The position numbers and the translations under genes are program-made. Positions 54,117 through 62,946 of a stretch of 64,000 nt of DNA are shown in pieces; within the stretch, counting starts at the first letter, position 1, and every line of letters begins with the position of its first letter. Below the pieces are notes generated by a model, which saw only the letters and a program-made list of their open reading frames with translations, was not told where the DNA came from and made no database searches. Origin of the DNA: Anabaena sp. PCC 7108. Its GTDB lineage: Bacteria > Cyanobacteriota > Cyanobacteriia > Cyanobacteriales > Nostocaceae. The DNA is taken from positions 1,623,403-1,687,402 of the forward strand of contig NZ_KB235896.1 of assembly GCF_000332135.1 (NCBI RefSeq). The letters are read 5' to 3'.

Positions 54117-55016
54117 ATGCACCAAAAAAATATTGTAGTTGTAGCTGCACTGTATAAATTCATTAGTTTACCGAATTTTGCCGAAATGCAAGAACCCTTG
54201 CTATCTTTTTGTCAGGAACAAGGAATCAAAGGCACAATTTTACTAGCTCAAGAAGGGATTAATGGTACAATTGCCGGTTCCCGTCAAGCAATTGATGCAG
54301 TTCTTAACTTTCTCCGTAGTGATACTCGGTTCACAGATTTAGAACACAAAGAATCATACACAGAAACGCCACCTTTTGAAAGAATGAAAGTGCGGTTAAA
54401 ACCGGAAATTGTGACTTTGGGAATACCGGAAATTGATCCCAATGAAAAAGTGGGAATTTATGTCAGTCCTCAAGAATGGAATGATTTGATTTCTAACCCA
54501 GAAGTCACAGTAATCGATACCCGGAACGATTATGAAGTCAGCATGGGTACATTCAAAAGGGCTGAAAATCCGCAAACCCAGATATTCCGAGAATTTCCAG
54601 AATATGTAAACGAACAACTTGACCCCAGCAAACATAAACAAGTGGCTTTATTTTGTACTGGTGGTATTCGTTGTGAAAAAGCCTCATCTTACCTACTTTC
54701 TCAAGGCTTCGAGAAAGTATATCACCTTAAAGGCGGCATTCTCAAATATTTAGCAGAAATCCCTGCCGAAGAAAGTTTATGGGAAGGAGAATGTTTTGTA
54801 TTTGATGAACGAATCGCAGTCCGTCACGGATTAGAAGCAGGCAGTTATGAGTTATGCTTTTGCTGTGGACATCCCATTGCAGAAGAAGATAAAACCTCAC
54901 CTAAATACGAAGAAGGAATTTCCTGTCCGCACTGTTTTGATAATTTAACCGAAGACAAAAGAAAGAGACAACAGCAAAAATGGAAACAGCATAGCCAGCA
55001 TATCATATCCGATTGA
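54117..55016 (+). CDS. trhO: tRNA uridine(34) hydroxylase TrhO (rhodanese fold)
   Basis: The 299-residue protein has the YceA/TrhO N-terminal segment (KGTILLAQEGINGTIAG near 37-53) and a rhodanese domain at about 125-220 with the catalytic cysteine in LFCTGGIRCEKAS. The C-terminal part has cysteine pairs CFCCGHP and CPHC likely to bind zinc. TrhO hydroxylates U34 in tRNA to make ho5U. The last codons, encoding IISD, and the stop overlap a MITE end at 55001. Confidence 0.88.
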   Translation: MHQKNIVVVAALYKFISLPNFAEMQEPLLSFCQEQGIKGTILLAQEGINGTIAGSRQAIDAVLNFLRSDTRFTDLEHKESYTETPPFERMKVRLKPEIVTLGIPEIDPNEKVGIYVSPQEWNDLISNPEVTVIDTRNDYEVSMGTFKRAENPQTQIFREFPEYVNEQLDPSKHKQVALFCTGGIRCEKASSYLLSQGFEKVYHLKGGILKYLAEIPAEESLWEGECFVFDERIAVRHGLEAGSYELCFCCGHPIAEEDKTSPKYEEGISCPHCFDNLTEDKRKRQQQKWKQHSQHIISD

Positions 55017-55092
55017 ATACTTGTGATTAGGAATGACGCGGGGACACAGAGACACGGTGAGTTTTTTTATCAGCAATTAGCCGGACATAATA
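55001..55092. repeat. MITE-like repeat (same family as 48624-48714)
   Basis: TATCATATCCGATTGAATAC at the left and CCGGACATAATATA at the right form imperfect inverted ends. The middle (GACGCGGGGACACAGAGACA, then GGTGAGTTTTTTT and CAGCAATTAGCC) matches the copy at about 48346-48420. It overlaps the last 16 bases of trhO. Confidence 0.65.
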
Positions 55093-55141
55093 TAACTTCA
55101 TCTTTGCGAACCTCTGCGCTAACCTCCGCGTACCTCTGCGT

Positions 55142-55807
55142 TTAATTCTTCATTCCTAAAGTCAAACCATCAGCGATAGGAACCAAACTCAGAGTAATTC
55201 GTGAGTCTTGATGTAACTTTTGATTCAAAAAGCGAATCTTATTAGTTTGATTATCTTGAACTTCGGAATCTGCGACTTTACCAGACCAGAGGACATTATC
55301 AATGGCAATTAGTCCACCGGGTCGAATTAATTGGAGCGATCGCTCATAATAGTTTTCATAGTTCCCCTTATCAGCATCAATAAACGCAAAATCAAAACTT
55401 TCTGCTTCACCAGATGCCAGCAATTTATCTAAAGTTTCCAAAGCTGGAGCGATATGTAAATCGATTTTATCAGCTACCCCGGCTCGTTGCCAATAACGCC
55501 GAGCAATACTAGTATATTCTTCACTGACATCACAGGCGACAATCTTACCATCAGCCGGTAAAGCCAAAGCTGTGATCAAGGAACTATAACCTGTAAATAC
55601 ACCTACTTCTAAAGTTTTTTTTGCGCCTATCAGTTTCACCAACAACGCCATAAATTGACCTTGTTCTGGGGAAATCTGCATCTGAGCCATTGGTAATTGT
55701 GAGGTTTCCTGACGCAGTTGAGTTAATACATCTGGTTCTCGCAGGGAAACAGACAGTAAATAATTATACAGATTTTTTTCTAAACCAATTGTTTGTTTTG
55801 TCATCAT
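55142..55807 (-). CDS. Cation-dependent O-methyltransferase (caffeoyl-CoA OMT family)
   Basis: The 221-residue protein has the class I OMT pattern: TLEVGVFTGYSSLITALALP near 59-78, DFAFIDADKGNYENYY near 136-151, and IAIDNVLWSG near 165-174. The two acidic positions D139 and D141 with N169 bind the divalent cation. Members methylate catechol-type compounds, including a cyanobacterial enzyme of similar size. A CTCTGCGT short tandem repeat lies just after the stop. The substrate is unknown. Confidence 0.85.
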   Translation of the reverse strand: MMTKQTIGLEKNLYNYLLSVSLREPDVLTQLRQETSQLPMAQMQISPEQGQFMALLVKLIGAKKTLEVGVFTGYSSLITALALPADGKIVACDVSEEYTSIARRYWQRAGVADKIDLHIAPALETLDKLLASGEAESFDFAFIDADKGNYENYYERSLQLIRPGGLIAIDNVLWSGKVADSEVQDNQTNKIRFLNQKLHQDSRITLSLVPIADGLTLGMKN

Positions 55808-56049
55808 TCAAAAATATGCCTGTCGTACATAGCACAAACGGATTTTGACACAGATGCACAGATGATATCACCTTCGTTACTTGCCTGCCTACTCTACCCG
55901 GATTTCTCCTCAACTTCTTTTATGTAGAGATGTTGCAAAGATGATTTTGGGTGAATTTATTTGCAAATTCCCTTCTAAAATTAGTAAATTAATTAAAATT
56001 GTTCTCTGTAAACATTATTACGCAACTAGCTTGTGTTAAAGGGGGTAAA

Positions 56050-56988
56050 ATGAGCCGTCCAATTATTCTTGGAATTGTTGGTGACAGCGCTGCTGGTAAA
56101 ACGACACTGACTAGAGGAATTGCTCAGGTACTTGGACCGGAGAATGTTACCCTCATATGTACAGACGATTATCATCGTTACGATCGCACACAACGAGCCG
56201 AAATTGGCATTACAGCCCTTCATCCTGACTGTAACCATTTGGATATTATGCAGCAGCATTTATCGCTGTTACGTACAGGACAGCCGATTCTCAAGCCAGT
56301 TTACAGCCACAAAACTGGGACATTTGAGCCACCACAATACATTAAACCTAATAAATTCGTAATTATTGAAGGTTTACTGGGTTATTCTACCCGTGCAGCC
56401 CGTGATGCTTATGATGTAAAAGTATATCTTGCTCCTCCCGAACCAGTTCGCGCTGCTTGGAAAGTTAAGCGGGATACACAAAAACGTGGTTATACCCCAG
56501 AACAAGTATTAGCAGAACTAGAAAAACGTGAACCAGACTCACAACAGTATATCCGTCCCCAGCGTCAATGGTCGGATATTGTCGTCAGTTTCTATCCTAC
56601 AAAAGAGGAAGAAAATGAAACCAATGGTCATTTAAATGTGCGTTTGGTGTTACGTCCTTCTATTCCCCATCCAGATTTTACCCAAATTACGGACTCCGGT
56701 AATGGTGATTCTCAATCAGCCGTTCGTTTGGGACTAGATAGAGATATGGGTAAACCAGTGGATGTCTTGGAAGTTGATGGTCACGCTACCTTAGAACAGG
56801 TGACTAATATAGAGCATATTATGTGTTCGGATATGCCTTATCTCAAGAATATATGCGATCGCGAAATTAATCCAGAACTAGGTAAAATCGCGGGTACAAC
56901 CGGAGAAACACTACAAAGTTATCCCCTCGCACTTACACAGTTAATCATTACTTACCATATGCTCAAAGCTACGCAGATTTATCAATAA
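56050..56988 (+). CDS. Phosphoribulokinase-like kinase lacking the P-loop cysteine
   Basis: The 312-residue protein starts MSRPIILGIVGDSAAGKTT and continues with ICTDDYHRYDR, AEIGITALHPDCNHLD and VIIEGLLGYST, the PRK core motifs. Calvin-cycle PRK has a regulatory cysteine in the P-loop (GDSGCGKS type); here it is alanine, though the second cysteine, in LICTDDYH, is kept. That disulfide switch cannot form. AAAGGGGG five bases upstream supports this ATG over one 51 bases earlier. It may be a second PRK-family enzyme rather than the main one. Confidence 0.75.
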   Translation: MSRPIILGIVGDSAAGKTTLTRGIAQVLGPENVTLICTDDYHRYDRTQRAEIGITALHPDCNHLDIMQQHLSLLRTGQPILKPVYSHKTGTFEPPQYIKPNKFVIIEGLLGYSTRAARDAYDVKVYLAPPEPVRAAWKVKRDTQKRGYTPEQVLAELEKREPDSQQYIRPQRQWSDIVVSFYPTKEEENETNGHLNVRLVLRPSIPHPDFTQITDSGNGDSQSAVRLGLDRDMGKPVDVLEVDGHATLEQVTNIEHIMCSDMPYLKNICDREINPELGKIAGTTGETLQSYPLALTQLIITYHMLKATQIYQ

Positions 56989-57112
56989 GCAAGCCCTAAG
57001 TAATACTGAGCAAAATTAAAGATTTTGCAAACAGGGATAATTGGTCAAGCAAATAAGAGATAAATAAATATAGCCCTACCCAATTATCCTTAATCTAAAA
57101 TCCCCAATTGGT

Positions 57113-57844
57113 ATGACTTATTGCCTCAGAATTGCCGACTTACCCGAAAATGAGCGTCCACGTGAGCGATTAATGACACATGGCGCAAAAATCTTAGCCA
57201 CTGCTGAATTAATCGCTATTTTGCTAGGTACTGGACAAGGTCCGGGTAAACTTTCCGCAGTTGGCTTGGGGCAGTATATACTACAAGAGTTGGGCAAACA
57301 TCAGCGTGACCCTTTAGCCGCTTTAAGGGAAGTTACCCCAGCTGAGTTGATGGCAATTCCCGGTGTGGGTCCCGCAAAAGCCACAACAATTCTCGCAGCA
57401 ATTGAATTAGGCAAACGCGCTTTTTTATCGCGTCCCTCAGATGGAACAGTAATTGACAGTCCCCTTGCTGCGGCTGCAACGCTTAGTCAAGACTTGATGT
57501 GGCAAAATCAAGAACGTTTTGCGGTAGTGTTATTAGATGTGAAAAATAAGTTTTTAGGAACAAAGGTAATTACTATTGGAACTGCGACGGAAACTTTAGC
57601 TTCTCCCCGTGACATTTTTCGGGAAGTGATTCGTCATGGTGCAACGCGAACTATAGTAGCACATAATCACCCGTCTGGTAATTTAGAACCTAGTGAAGCT
57701 GATATAGAATTAACAAAGCAATTATTAGCAGGTGCAGAACTTTTAAGTATTCCCTTGTTAGACCATTTGATTTTAGGGAATGGTACGCATCAGAGTTTGC
57801 GAGAAACTACAACTCTCTGGGATGATTGTCCCCAGGGTGATTGA
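57113..57844 (+). CDS. radC: RadC family JAMM-domain protein
   Basis: The 243-residue protein has a UPF0758 N-terminal region with a helix-hairpin-helix ([16 protein letters not shown] near 81-96) and a JAMM/MPN+ domain with the zinc motif [14 protein letters not shown] near 185-198. RadC is named as a DNA repair protein, but its biochemical role is unsettled. It is a full-length single gene. Confidence 0.92.
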   Translation: MTYCLRIADLPENERPRERLMTHGAKILATAELIAILLGTGQGPGKLSAVGLGQYILQELGKHQRDPLAALREVTPAELMAIPGVGPAKATTILAAIELGKRAFLSRPSDGTVIDSPLAAAATLSQDLMWQNQERFAVVLLDVKNKFLGTKVITIGTATETLASPRDIFREVIRHGATRTIVAHNHPSGNLEPSEADIELTKQLLAGAELLSIPLLDHLILGNGTHQSLRETTTLWDDCPQGD

Positions 57845-58239
57845 TGATGAGGTGTTGCTGATTAACCAAGCAACACTATCATCGAACTTAAGCACAACAG
57901 CTTAGAAACGGGTATCCAAAATTATCTGAATGGTTATCCAAGATAAAATAATCTGAATAACCGCAGATTCTTTTTATAAGCCATACCATACAGTGCGATC
58001 GCGTCAGCGCTGACTTGTCAGTTCGCCTATATTGTCGGTTGAGTTGTACAATTATATTTGCAATGCACCATCATTATTTAATCCCAGGACTTACGCAACT
58101 GGCACATTGGTAGGGTGCGTCAGACTGCATAAATCCTGCAAATAAACAGATACTTGATATCTGACGCACCCTACAACAGATTTTTGGTGTGACACGCAGC
58201 TTTAGTCCTAAATCCTTCTAAATTACAAAAGGAGTAATT
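57845..58239. repeat. Gap with a HIP1/CTGACTTGTCAG piece and a MITE
   Basis: Besides the MITE at 58084-58211, this gap holds GCGATCGCGTCAGCGCTGAC with TTGTCAGTTCGC after it at about 57995-58026, the same piece as near 43600 and 45390. I see no gene. Confidence 0.6.
58084..58211. mobile_element. MITE with GGACTTACGCA end (copy 2, right end decayed)
   Basis: The left end CAGGACTTACGCAACTGG matches the reverse of copy 1's right end, and the right end (ACACGCAGCTTTAGTCCTA) is altered. The two outer arms are inverted relative to copy 1, but the central part, from CTGCATAAATCCTGCAAATA to TGATATCTGACGCACC, runs in the same direction as in copy 1. Confidence 0.75.
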
Positions 58240-58485
58240 ATGAGTACCGAAACAGCCTTATTAAAAATCGTAGAAAATCTACCCAATTCTCTCAAAATTG
58301 AACTTTTACATTATGCCGAATATTTAATCACTAAATCTTCAACACTTCAACAAGCAGAAGAAAAAAAGCAAGTCGAAGATGTAACCGTTAAAAAACCGTT
58401 GTCAGGTTCAATGAAAGGAACTTTTGTGTTACCTTTGGCAGAAGATTTTGATGATCCTTTAGAAGAATTTCAGGAATATATATAA
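58240..58485 (+). CDS. DUF2281-type antitoxin
   Basis: The 81-residue protein has the helical start LLKIVENLPNSLKIELLHYAEYLITK and a GSMKGTFVLPLAEDFDDPLEEFQEYI tail, the common layout of DUF2281 antitoxins that pair with PIN toxins. GGAG a few bases upstream supports the ATG. Its stop overlaps the toxin start as TAATG. Confidence 0.85.
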   Translation: MSTETALLKIVENLPNSLKIELLHYAEYLITKSSTLQQAEEKKQVEDVTVKKPLSGSMKGTFVLPLAEDFDDPLEEFQEYI

Positions 58486-58871
58486 TGGATTCTGTGTTGA
58501 TAGATACTCATGTTTTTATTTGGTTAGCAGAAGCTGATCCAACCTTGCCCAACTCTATAAAAGATATACTTGAAAATACAGATAATGTTTTTGTTAGTAT
58601 TGCTAGTTTTTGGGAGATATCCATTAAATTGAAAATTGGTAAACTCTCTTTATATTCTGACTTTAATACTATCGAAGATAGTTTTGCCACAACAAGATTT
58701 AAGTTATTATCTATTACCTTAAAAGACACTATTCAACTGTATAATTTGCCTTTACATCATAAAGATCCATTTGATCGTATTTTGGTATCTCAAGCAATTA
58801 ATAATTCCCTAGTTGTAGTGAGTCGTGATCAAACTCTTGATAGCTATTCCATTCAGCGTTTATGGATATGA
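58485..58871 (+). CDS. PIN-domain toxin (VapC type)
   Basis: The 128-residue protein begins MDSVLIDTHVFIWLAEADP with the first catalytic Asp at 7. It has SFWEISIKLKIGKL with the Glu near 44, and HHKDPFDRILVSQAI near 90-104, the signature of one PIN toxin subgroup. All expected acidic residues are present, so this module looks active. Confidence 0.88.
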   Translation: MDSVLIDTHVFIWLAEADPTLPNSIKDILENTDNVFVSIASFWEISIKLKIGKLSLYSDFNTIEDSFATTRFKLLSITLKDTIQLYNLPLHHKDPFDRILVSQAINNSLVVVSRDQTLDSYSIQRLWI

Positions 58872-58962
58872 ATCAGAGCTATTGCTACCGAGCGCTTTGC
58901 TATTGTGCAAGCGCTGAACACCACAGCTATACTAGAAATGGTGGCAACTGGAAATTACACCA

Positions 58963-60270
58963 ATGACAGAACAACCCAACACAGACTCATTGAAAACACC
59001 GACTGATGAAATTAAACCCAAGTCGGAAAATGATTCTTGGAAAAAACGCATTTCTGGTGTTGTCAACAAAACCACAGCCAGATTAATCCAACTCCTACCC
59101 GTAGACCAAGTAACACAGACTATAGGACAATGGTTTACTGTTAGTGATGCCCAAGTAGCTGAGATTTTAGAGACCATTCGCGCTGAATTACCCACTACAG
59201 AAGCGCTGCTGCTAGGAAAACCCCAAGCGGGTAAAAGCTCTATTGTCCGGGGTTTAACGGGAGTTTCGGCAGAAATTATCGGACAGGGTTTTCGTCCCCA
59301 CACCCAAAATACCCAACGCTATGCTTATCCTTCCAGTGATTTGCCGTTGCTAGTTTTTACGGATACGGTGGGACTAGGAGATGTAAATCAAGATACAGCA
59401 ACAATTATTCAAGAGTTAATTGGTGATTTACAAACAGAGGCTACAGGGGCTAGAGTCTTAATTCTGACTGTGAAAATTAATGATTTCGCAACTGATACCC
59501 TGCGACAAATAGCTCAAAAATTGCGTCAACAATATCCAAATATTCCCTGTTTGCTGGTGGTGACTTGCTTACATGAAATTTACCCACCCCAAACAGATGA
59601 TCATCCCCATTATCCCCCAGATTTTATAGAATTAAACCGAGCATTTACCCAAATAAAAGAGAATTTTACAGGTTTATATAATAATGCAGTTTTAATTGAT
59701 TTCACTTTAGAACATGATGGTTATCATCCTGTATTTTATGGTTTAGAAGGACTGCGAGATAATTTAGCTGAACTTTTACCTGAAGCCGAATCAAAAGCAA
59801 TTTATCAATTATTAGATAAACAAGCAGGGGAGAAATTAGGTAATATTTATCGGGATGCAGGAAGACGTTATATTTTACCTTTTTCGATTATGGCAGCTAC
59901 TTTAGCAGCAGTGCCTTTGCCTTTTGCAACCATGCCTGTTTTAACAGCTTTGCAAGTATCAATGGTGGGATTATTAGGTAAATTATATGGGCAAACCTTG
60001 ACACCATCTCAAGCTGGGGGTATTGTGAGTGCCATTGCGGGTGGTTTTGTAGCTCAAGCCGTAGCCAGGGAGTTAATTAAATTTATTCCTGGTTTTGGCA
60101 GCGTAATTGCTGCATCCTGGGCAGCAGCTTATACATGGGCTTTAGGTGAAGGTGCTTGTGTTTATTTTGGTGATTTAATGGGTGGGAAAAAACCTGATCC
60201 CCAGAAGATTCAAGCCGTGATGCAAGATGCTTTTGAAGGTGCCAAGGAGCGATTTAAGGGGATTCATTAA
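58963..60270 (+). CDS. Dynamin-like/YcjX-type GTPase with DUF697 membrane domain
   Basis: The 435-residue protein has a G domain with P-loop LLGKPQAGKSS at 83-93, the switch DTVGLGD at 134-140, and LVVTCLHE near 188 in place of the NKxD motif. The C-terminal 150 residues are the hydrophobic DUF697 region (PFSIMAATLAAVPLPFATMPV and AGGFVAQAVARELIKFIPGFG), which inserts in the membrane. Proteins of this layout are common in cyanobacteria. The role is unknown. Confidence 0.85.
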   Translation: MTEQPNTDSLKTPTDEIKPKSENDSWKKRISGVVNKTTARLIQLLPVDQVTQTIGQWFTVSDAQVAEILETIRAELPTTEALLLGKPQAGKSSIVRGLTGVSAEIIGQGFRPHTQNTQRYAYPSSDLPLLVFTDTVGLGDVNQDTATIIQELIGDLQTEATGARVLILTVKINDFATDTLRQIAQKLRQQYPNIPCLLVVTCLHEIYPPQTDDHPHYPPDFIELNRAFTQIKENFTGLYNNAVLIDFTLEHDGYHPVFYGLEGLRDNLAELLPEAESKAIYQLLDKQAGEKLGNIYRDAGRRYILPFSIMAATLAAVPLPFATMPVLTALQVSMVGLLGKLYGQTLTPSQAGGIVSAIAGGFVAQAVARELIKFIPGFGSVIAASWAAAYTWALGEGACVYFGDLMGGKKPDPQKIQAVMQDAFEGAKERFKGIH

Positions 60271-60649
60271 GGGGGAACTGCGCCAGTCATAACATGATTT
60301 AGCAGATGAATCTAGTAGTCTATAAAATAAATTTTGAGGGATAAAGAAAGACGCAAAGAGCGCGTCAAGCCTTAGGCATAGCTTCGCTTACCGCGTTAGC
60401 ATTGCGTAGCAAAGGAAGAAGGAAAATTGACAGATTTATACTCAAAACTGTTAGGAACTTTAACTTTACCTTTTAGTAATGAAAAAACTAAGTTCTAAGC
60501 CTCTGTTTACGGGGAGAGGTTTGGAGAGGGGTTCCATATTTGGTTAAACTATGAAACGTTTACAGTATATTTACCCTTCAATTAGTTCTTGACAGACTAC
60601 TAGAGACGATATTGCATTACTCCCATACCCATGTCAAAATTAACAGGAA
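60271..60649. repeat. Gap with a dispersed palindromic repeat
   Basis: At about 60345-60420 there is a composite repeat (GACGCAAAGAGCGCGTC, then TTAGGCATAGCTTCGCTTAC and AGCATTGCGTAGC) related to the piece at 24340. I see no gene or clear promoter in the rest. Confidence 0.5.
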
Positions 60650-61213
60650 ATGAAAATAATTATTTGCCCTGGAATCCATGAACCAGAATTAACTACAAGT
60701 TTTATTACAGGAGGGTTAAATCTAGAAAATGATAGTTCCATTCAACAAAATCTCGTAGATATACTGGTTTTTCCCGGAGAAGGAATTTTAGCTTTATCAG
60801 CATTTCATATTTTACAGTTTTTGCGCCTTCACTTCCAGGACAGTCAGTTAAAATCGCCTGTTATCTTCATTAGCTTTAGTGCTGGTGTAGTTGGTGCGAT
60901 TATTGCTGCCACCAAATGGCAACTTTTGGGTGGTCATGTCAAAGCATTTATTGCCATAGATGGGTGGGGGATGCCATTATGGGGGGATTTCCCAATTCAT
61001 CGTCTGAGTCATGATTACTTTACCCATTGGAGTTCTGCTATTTTAAGTAGTGGGCAAGATAACTTTTATGCTGATCCACCAGTTGAACATTTATGTATGT
61101 GGCGATCGCCCCAAACAGTACAAGGACAGTGGGTAGATCCATCAATAGCTCTATCCACAAATTCCTTAAGTGCCACTGAATTTTTGCATCTGCTGTTAAA
61201 ACGCTATGATTAA
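60650..61213 (+). CDS. Conserved hypothetical protein, alpha/beta-hydrolase-like
   Basis: The 187-residue protein starts MKIIICPGIHEPELTTSFI and has VIFISFSAGVVGAIIAATKW, where SFSAG resembles a G-x-S-x-G nucleophile elbow of alpha/beta hydrolases but with serine in place of the first glycine. It then has AFIAIDGWGMPLWGDFPIHRLSHDYFTHW with His and Asp candidates for the rest of a triad. The size is small for a hydrolase. It is probably cytoplasmic. The activity is not established. Confidence 0.6.
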   Translation: MKIIICPGIHEPELTTSFITGGLNLENDSSIQQNLVDILVFPGEGILALSAFHILQFLRLHFQDSQLKSPVIFISFSAGVVGAIIAATKWQLLGGHVKAFIAIDGWGMPLWGDFPIHRLSHDYFTHWSSAILSSGQDNFYADPPVEHLCMWRSPQTVQGQWVDPSIALSTNSLSATEFLHLLLKRYD

Positions 61214-61535
61214 CATTTCTTCCATCTTCCTGAAGCAGAGGCTGGGGATACCAAAAAATAACTTCTTGGGGTTATTCTTTCTACAAATTGATTTACTGGG
61301 AGAAGTTTCTGGATTTAATCCCACTTCACCAACAGATGTAAGTATTGAAAAGTAAACCCACCGTGTTAATCCAAATAGTCCGGACAACAGAGTTACCAAA
61401 CAGGAGTGAGAAATAGAGAAAATAAGGGTGACAATGGCAATAAACACAGTTAAATCACTGATATTTCTTCCATGCATCCCTGCTCCCATCTGCTTTTGAT
61501 CCATCTACCCTAGTCAAAATTCCTAGATATAGTAA
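61214..61535. other. Gap with nothing recognised
   Basis: These 322 bases lie between the hydrolase-like gene and the MFS gene. A minus-strand ORF with some hydrophobic stretches covers 61196-61504 but overlaps the previous gene and has no family look. I see no repeats or hairpins worth naming. Confidence 0.5.
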
Positions 61536-62792
61536 ATGTTTCCCACTGAACCTACTGCTGTTAATCACGGCTTTGGCGCACTGCTAAAAAACAAGAGTTT
61601 TATGCTCCTGTGGATTGGCCAATTGGTTTCCCAGTTAGCAGATAAGGTATTTTTTGTCTTAATGATTGCCTTATTGAAACTTTACCTACCTGCTAATGAT
61701 GTAGATAATAGCGGTCGGTTCTATTTGTACATGGCATTTACCGTACCAGCAATTTTGTTTGGCTCCGCAGGCGGTGTGATCGTTGACCGTGTGCCGAAAA
61801 AACTAATAATGGTAGGGTCAGATGCGGTGCGTGGCCTATTGATGCTATTTATTCCCTTCCTACCCAGGGAGTTTGCGATTCTGTTGTTCTTTACCTTTGC
61901 CATTTCCACCGTCACCCAGTTTTTTGCCCCAGCAGAACAAGCTGCTATTCCTTTGTTGGTAAAAAAAGAAGGTTTAATGGCTGCCAATGCCTTATTTAGT
62001 AGCACCATGATGGGAGCATTAATTGTTGGTAATGCTGTCGCTAGTCCAATGTTGGATTGGGTGGAAAGCTTGAATAAAGGTTTTGGGAAAGAACTAGTAG
62101 TGGGTACTTTATACCTTCTATCTGCCTTGATTATGATGCCAATTCATTTTCAAGACCGCAAACCCATTGAGGAAGAAACAGTGCCAATTAATCCTTGGGC
62201 TGAATTCTTACAAGGCTTGCGCTATCTCAAAAAAAATCGGCTGGTATGGAATGCCATGCTGCAAATTGTTACTTTATACTGCGTGTTTGCCGCTTTAATA
62301 GAGTTAGCGATTGGTATGGCAGCAAAGTTACACTTAGAAGCTAGGGACTTTAGCTTTTTCGTAGCCTCTGCCGGAGTTGGGATGGTAATAGGTGCGGCAA
62401 TTCTCGGACACTTTGGTCATAAATTACATCACAAACCCTTACCTTTAATCGGGTTTTTAATTATGGCGATTTCCTTAGGGTTGTTCACTTTTATTGAAAA
62501 CCTGCCTCTAGCACTGGGACTCTGTATTTTTCTGGGTGTCGGTGCAGCTTTCGTGAATGTACCAATGCAAACTTTAATTCAGCAAGAAACTCCACCAGAA
62601 ATGCATGGTAAGGTATTTGGCTTTCAAAATCATGCCATCAATATTGCCCTCACCGCACCTTTGCTAATTACAACAAAGTTAGTTAATGCCTTTGGTTTAT
62701 CAGCTGTATTGTTAGGAATGAGTCTGGTTGTCGCTGCTGTCGGTGTTTGGGCGTGGCAAAATACCCGGCGGGTATTGCAAGATGTGATTTAA
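61536..62792 (+). CDS. MFS transporter
   Basis: The 418-residue protein has about 12 hydrophobic segments. It begins with FMLLWIGQLVSQLADKVFFVLMIAL and has the loop motif GGVIVDRVPKKLIMVGSDAVRG between segments 2 and 3, a typical MFS motif A. It looks like the enterobactin-exporter/MdtH-like group, but the substrate cannot be told. A small hairpin follows at 62862. Confidence 0.85.
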   Translation: MFPTEPTAVNHGFGALLKNKSFMLLWIGQLVSQLADKVFFVLMIALLKLYLPANDVDNSGRFYLYMAFTVPAILFGSAGGVIVDRVPKKLIMVGSDAVRGLLMLFIPFLPREFAILLFFTFAISTVTQFFAPAEQAAIPLLVKKEGLMAANALFSSTMMGALIVGNAVASPMLDWVESLNKGFGKELVVGTLYLLSALIMMPIHFQDRKPIEEETVPINPWAEFLQGLRYLKKNRLVWNAMLQIVTLYCVFAALIELAIGMAAKLHLEARDFSFFVASAGVGMVIGAAILGHFGHKLHHKPLPLIGFLIMAISLGLFTFIENLPLALGLCIFLGVGAAFVNVPMQTLIQQETPPEMHGKVFGFQNHAINIALTAPLLITTKLVNAFGLSAVLLGMSLVVAAVGVWAWQNTRRVLQDVI

Positions 62793-62861
62793 AAAATGTA
62801 AGATGATAATTGATATTTATATCTGTACTTGATATCTGTACTTAATAAATAGAAATTATCT

Positions 62862-62882
62862 CAGCATTTGCTGGAATTTTTC
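62862..62882 (+). terminator. Small hairpin after the MFS gene
   Basis: CAGCA at 62862-62866 and TGCTG at 62869-62873 make a short stem, followed by GAATTTTT. It could end the MFS transcript before ilvB. It is weak. Confidence 0.4.
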
Positions 62883-62946
62883 CATTAAAATGAAATTATA
62901 AATACAGAATCTAGGGCTTAAGTTTAGTTATATTTTGAGGTTAACC

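Noticed and set aside
61196-61504. Minus-strand 102-codon ORF with hydrophobic stretches
   Set aside because: It overlaps the end of the hydrolase-like gene, has no family pattern and no ribosome binding site.
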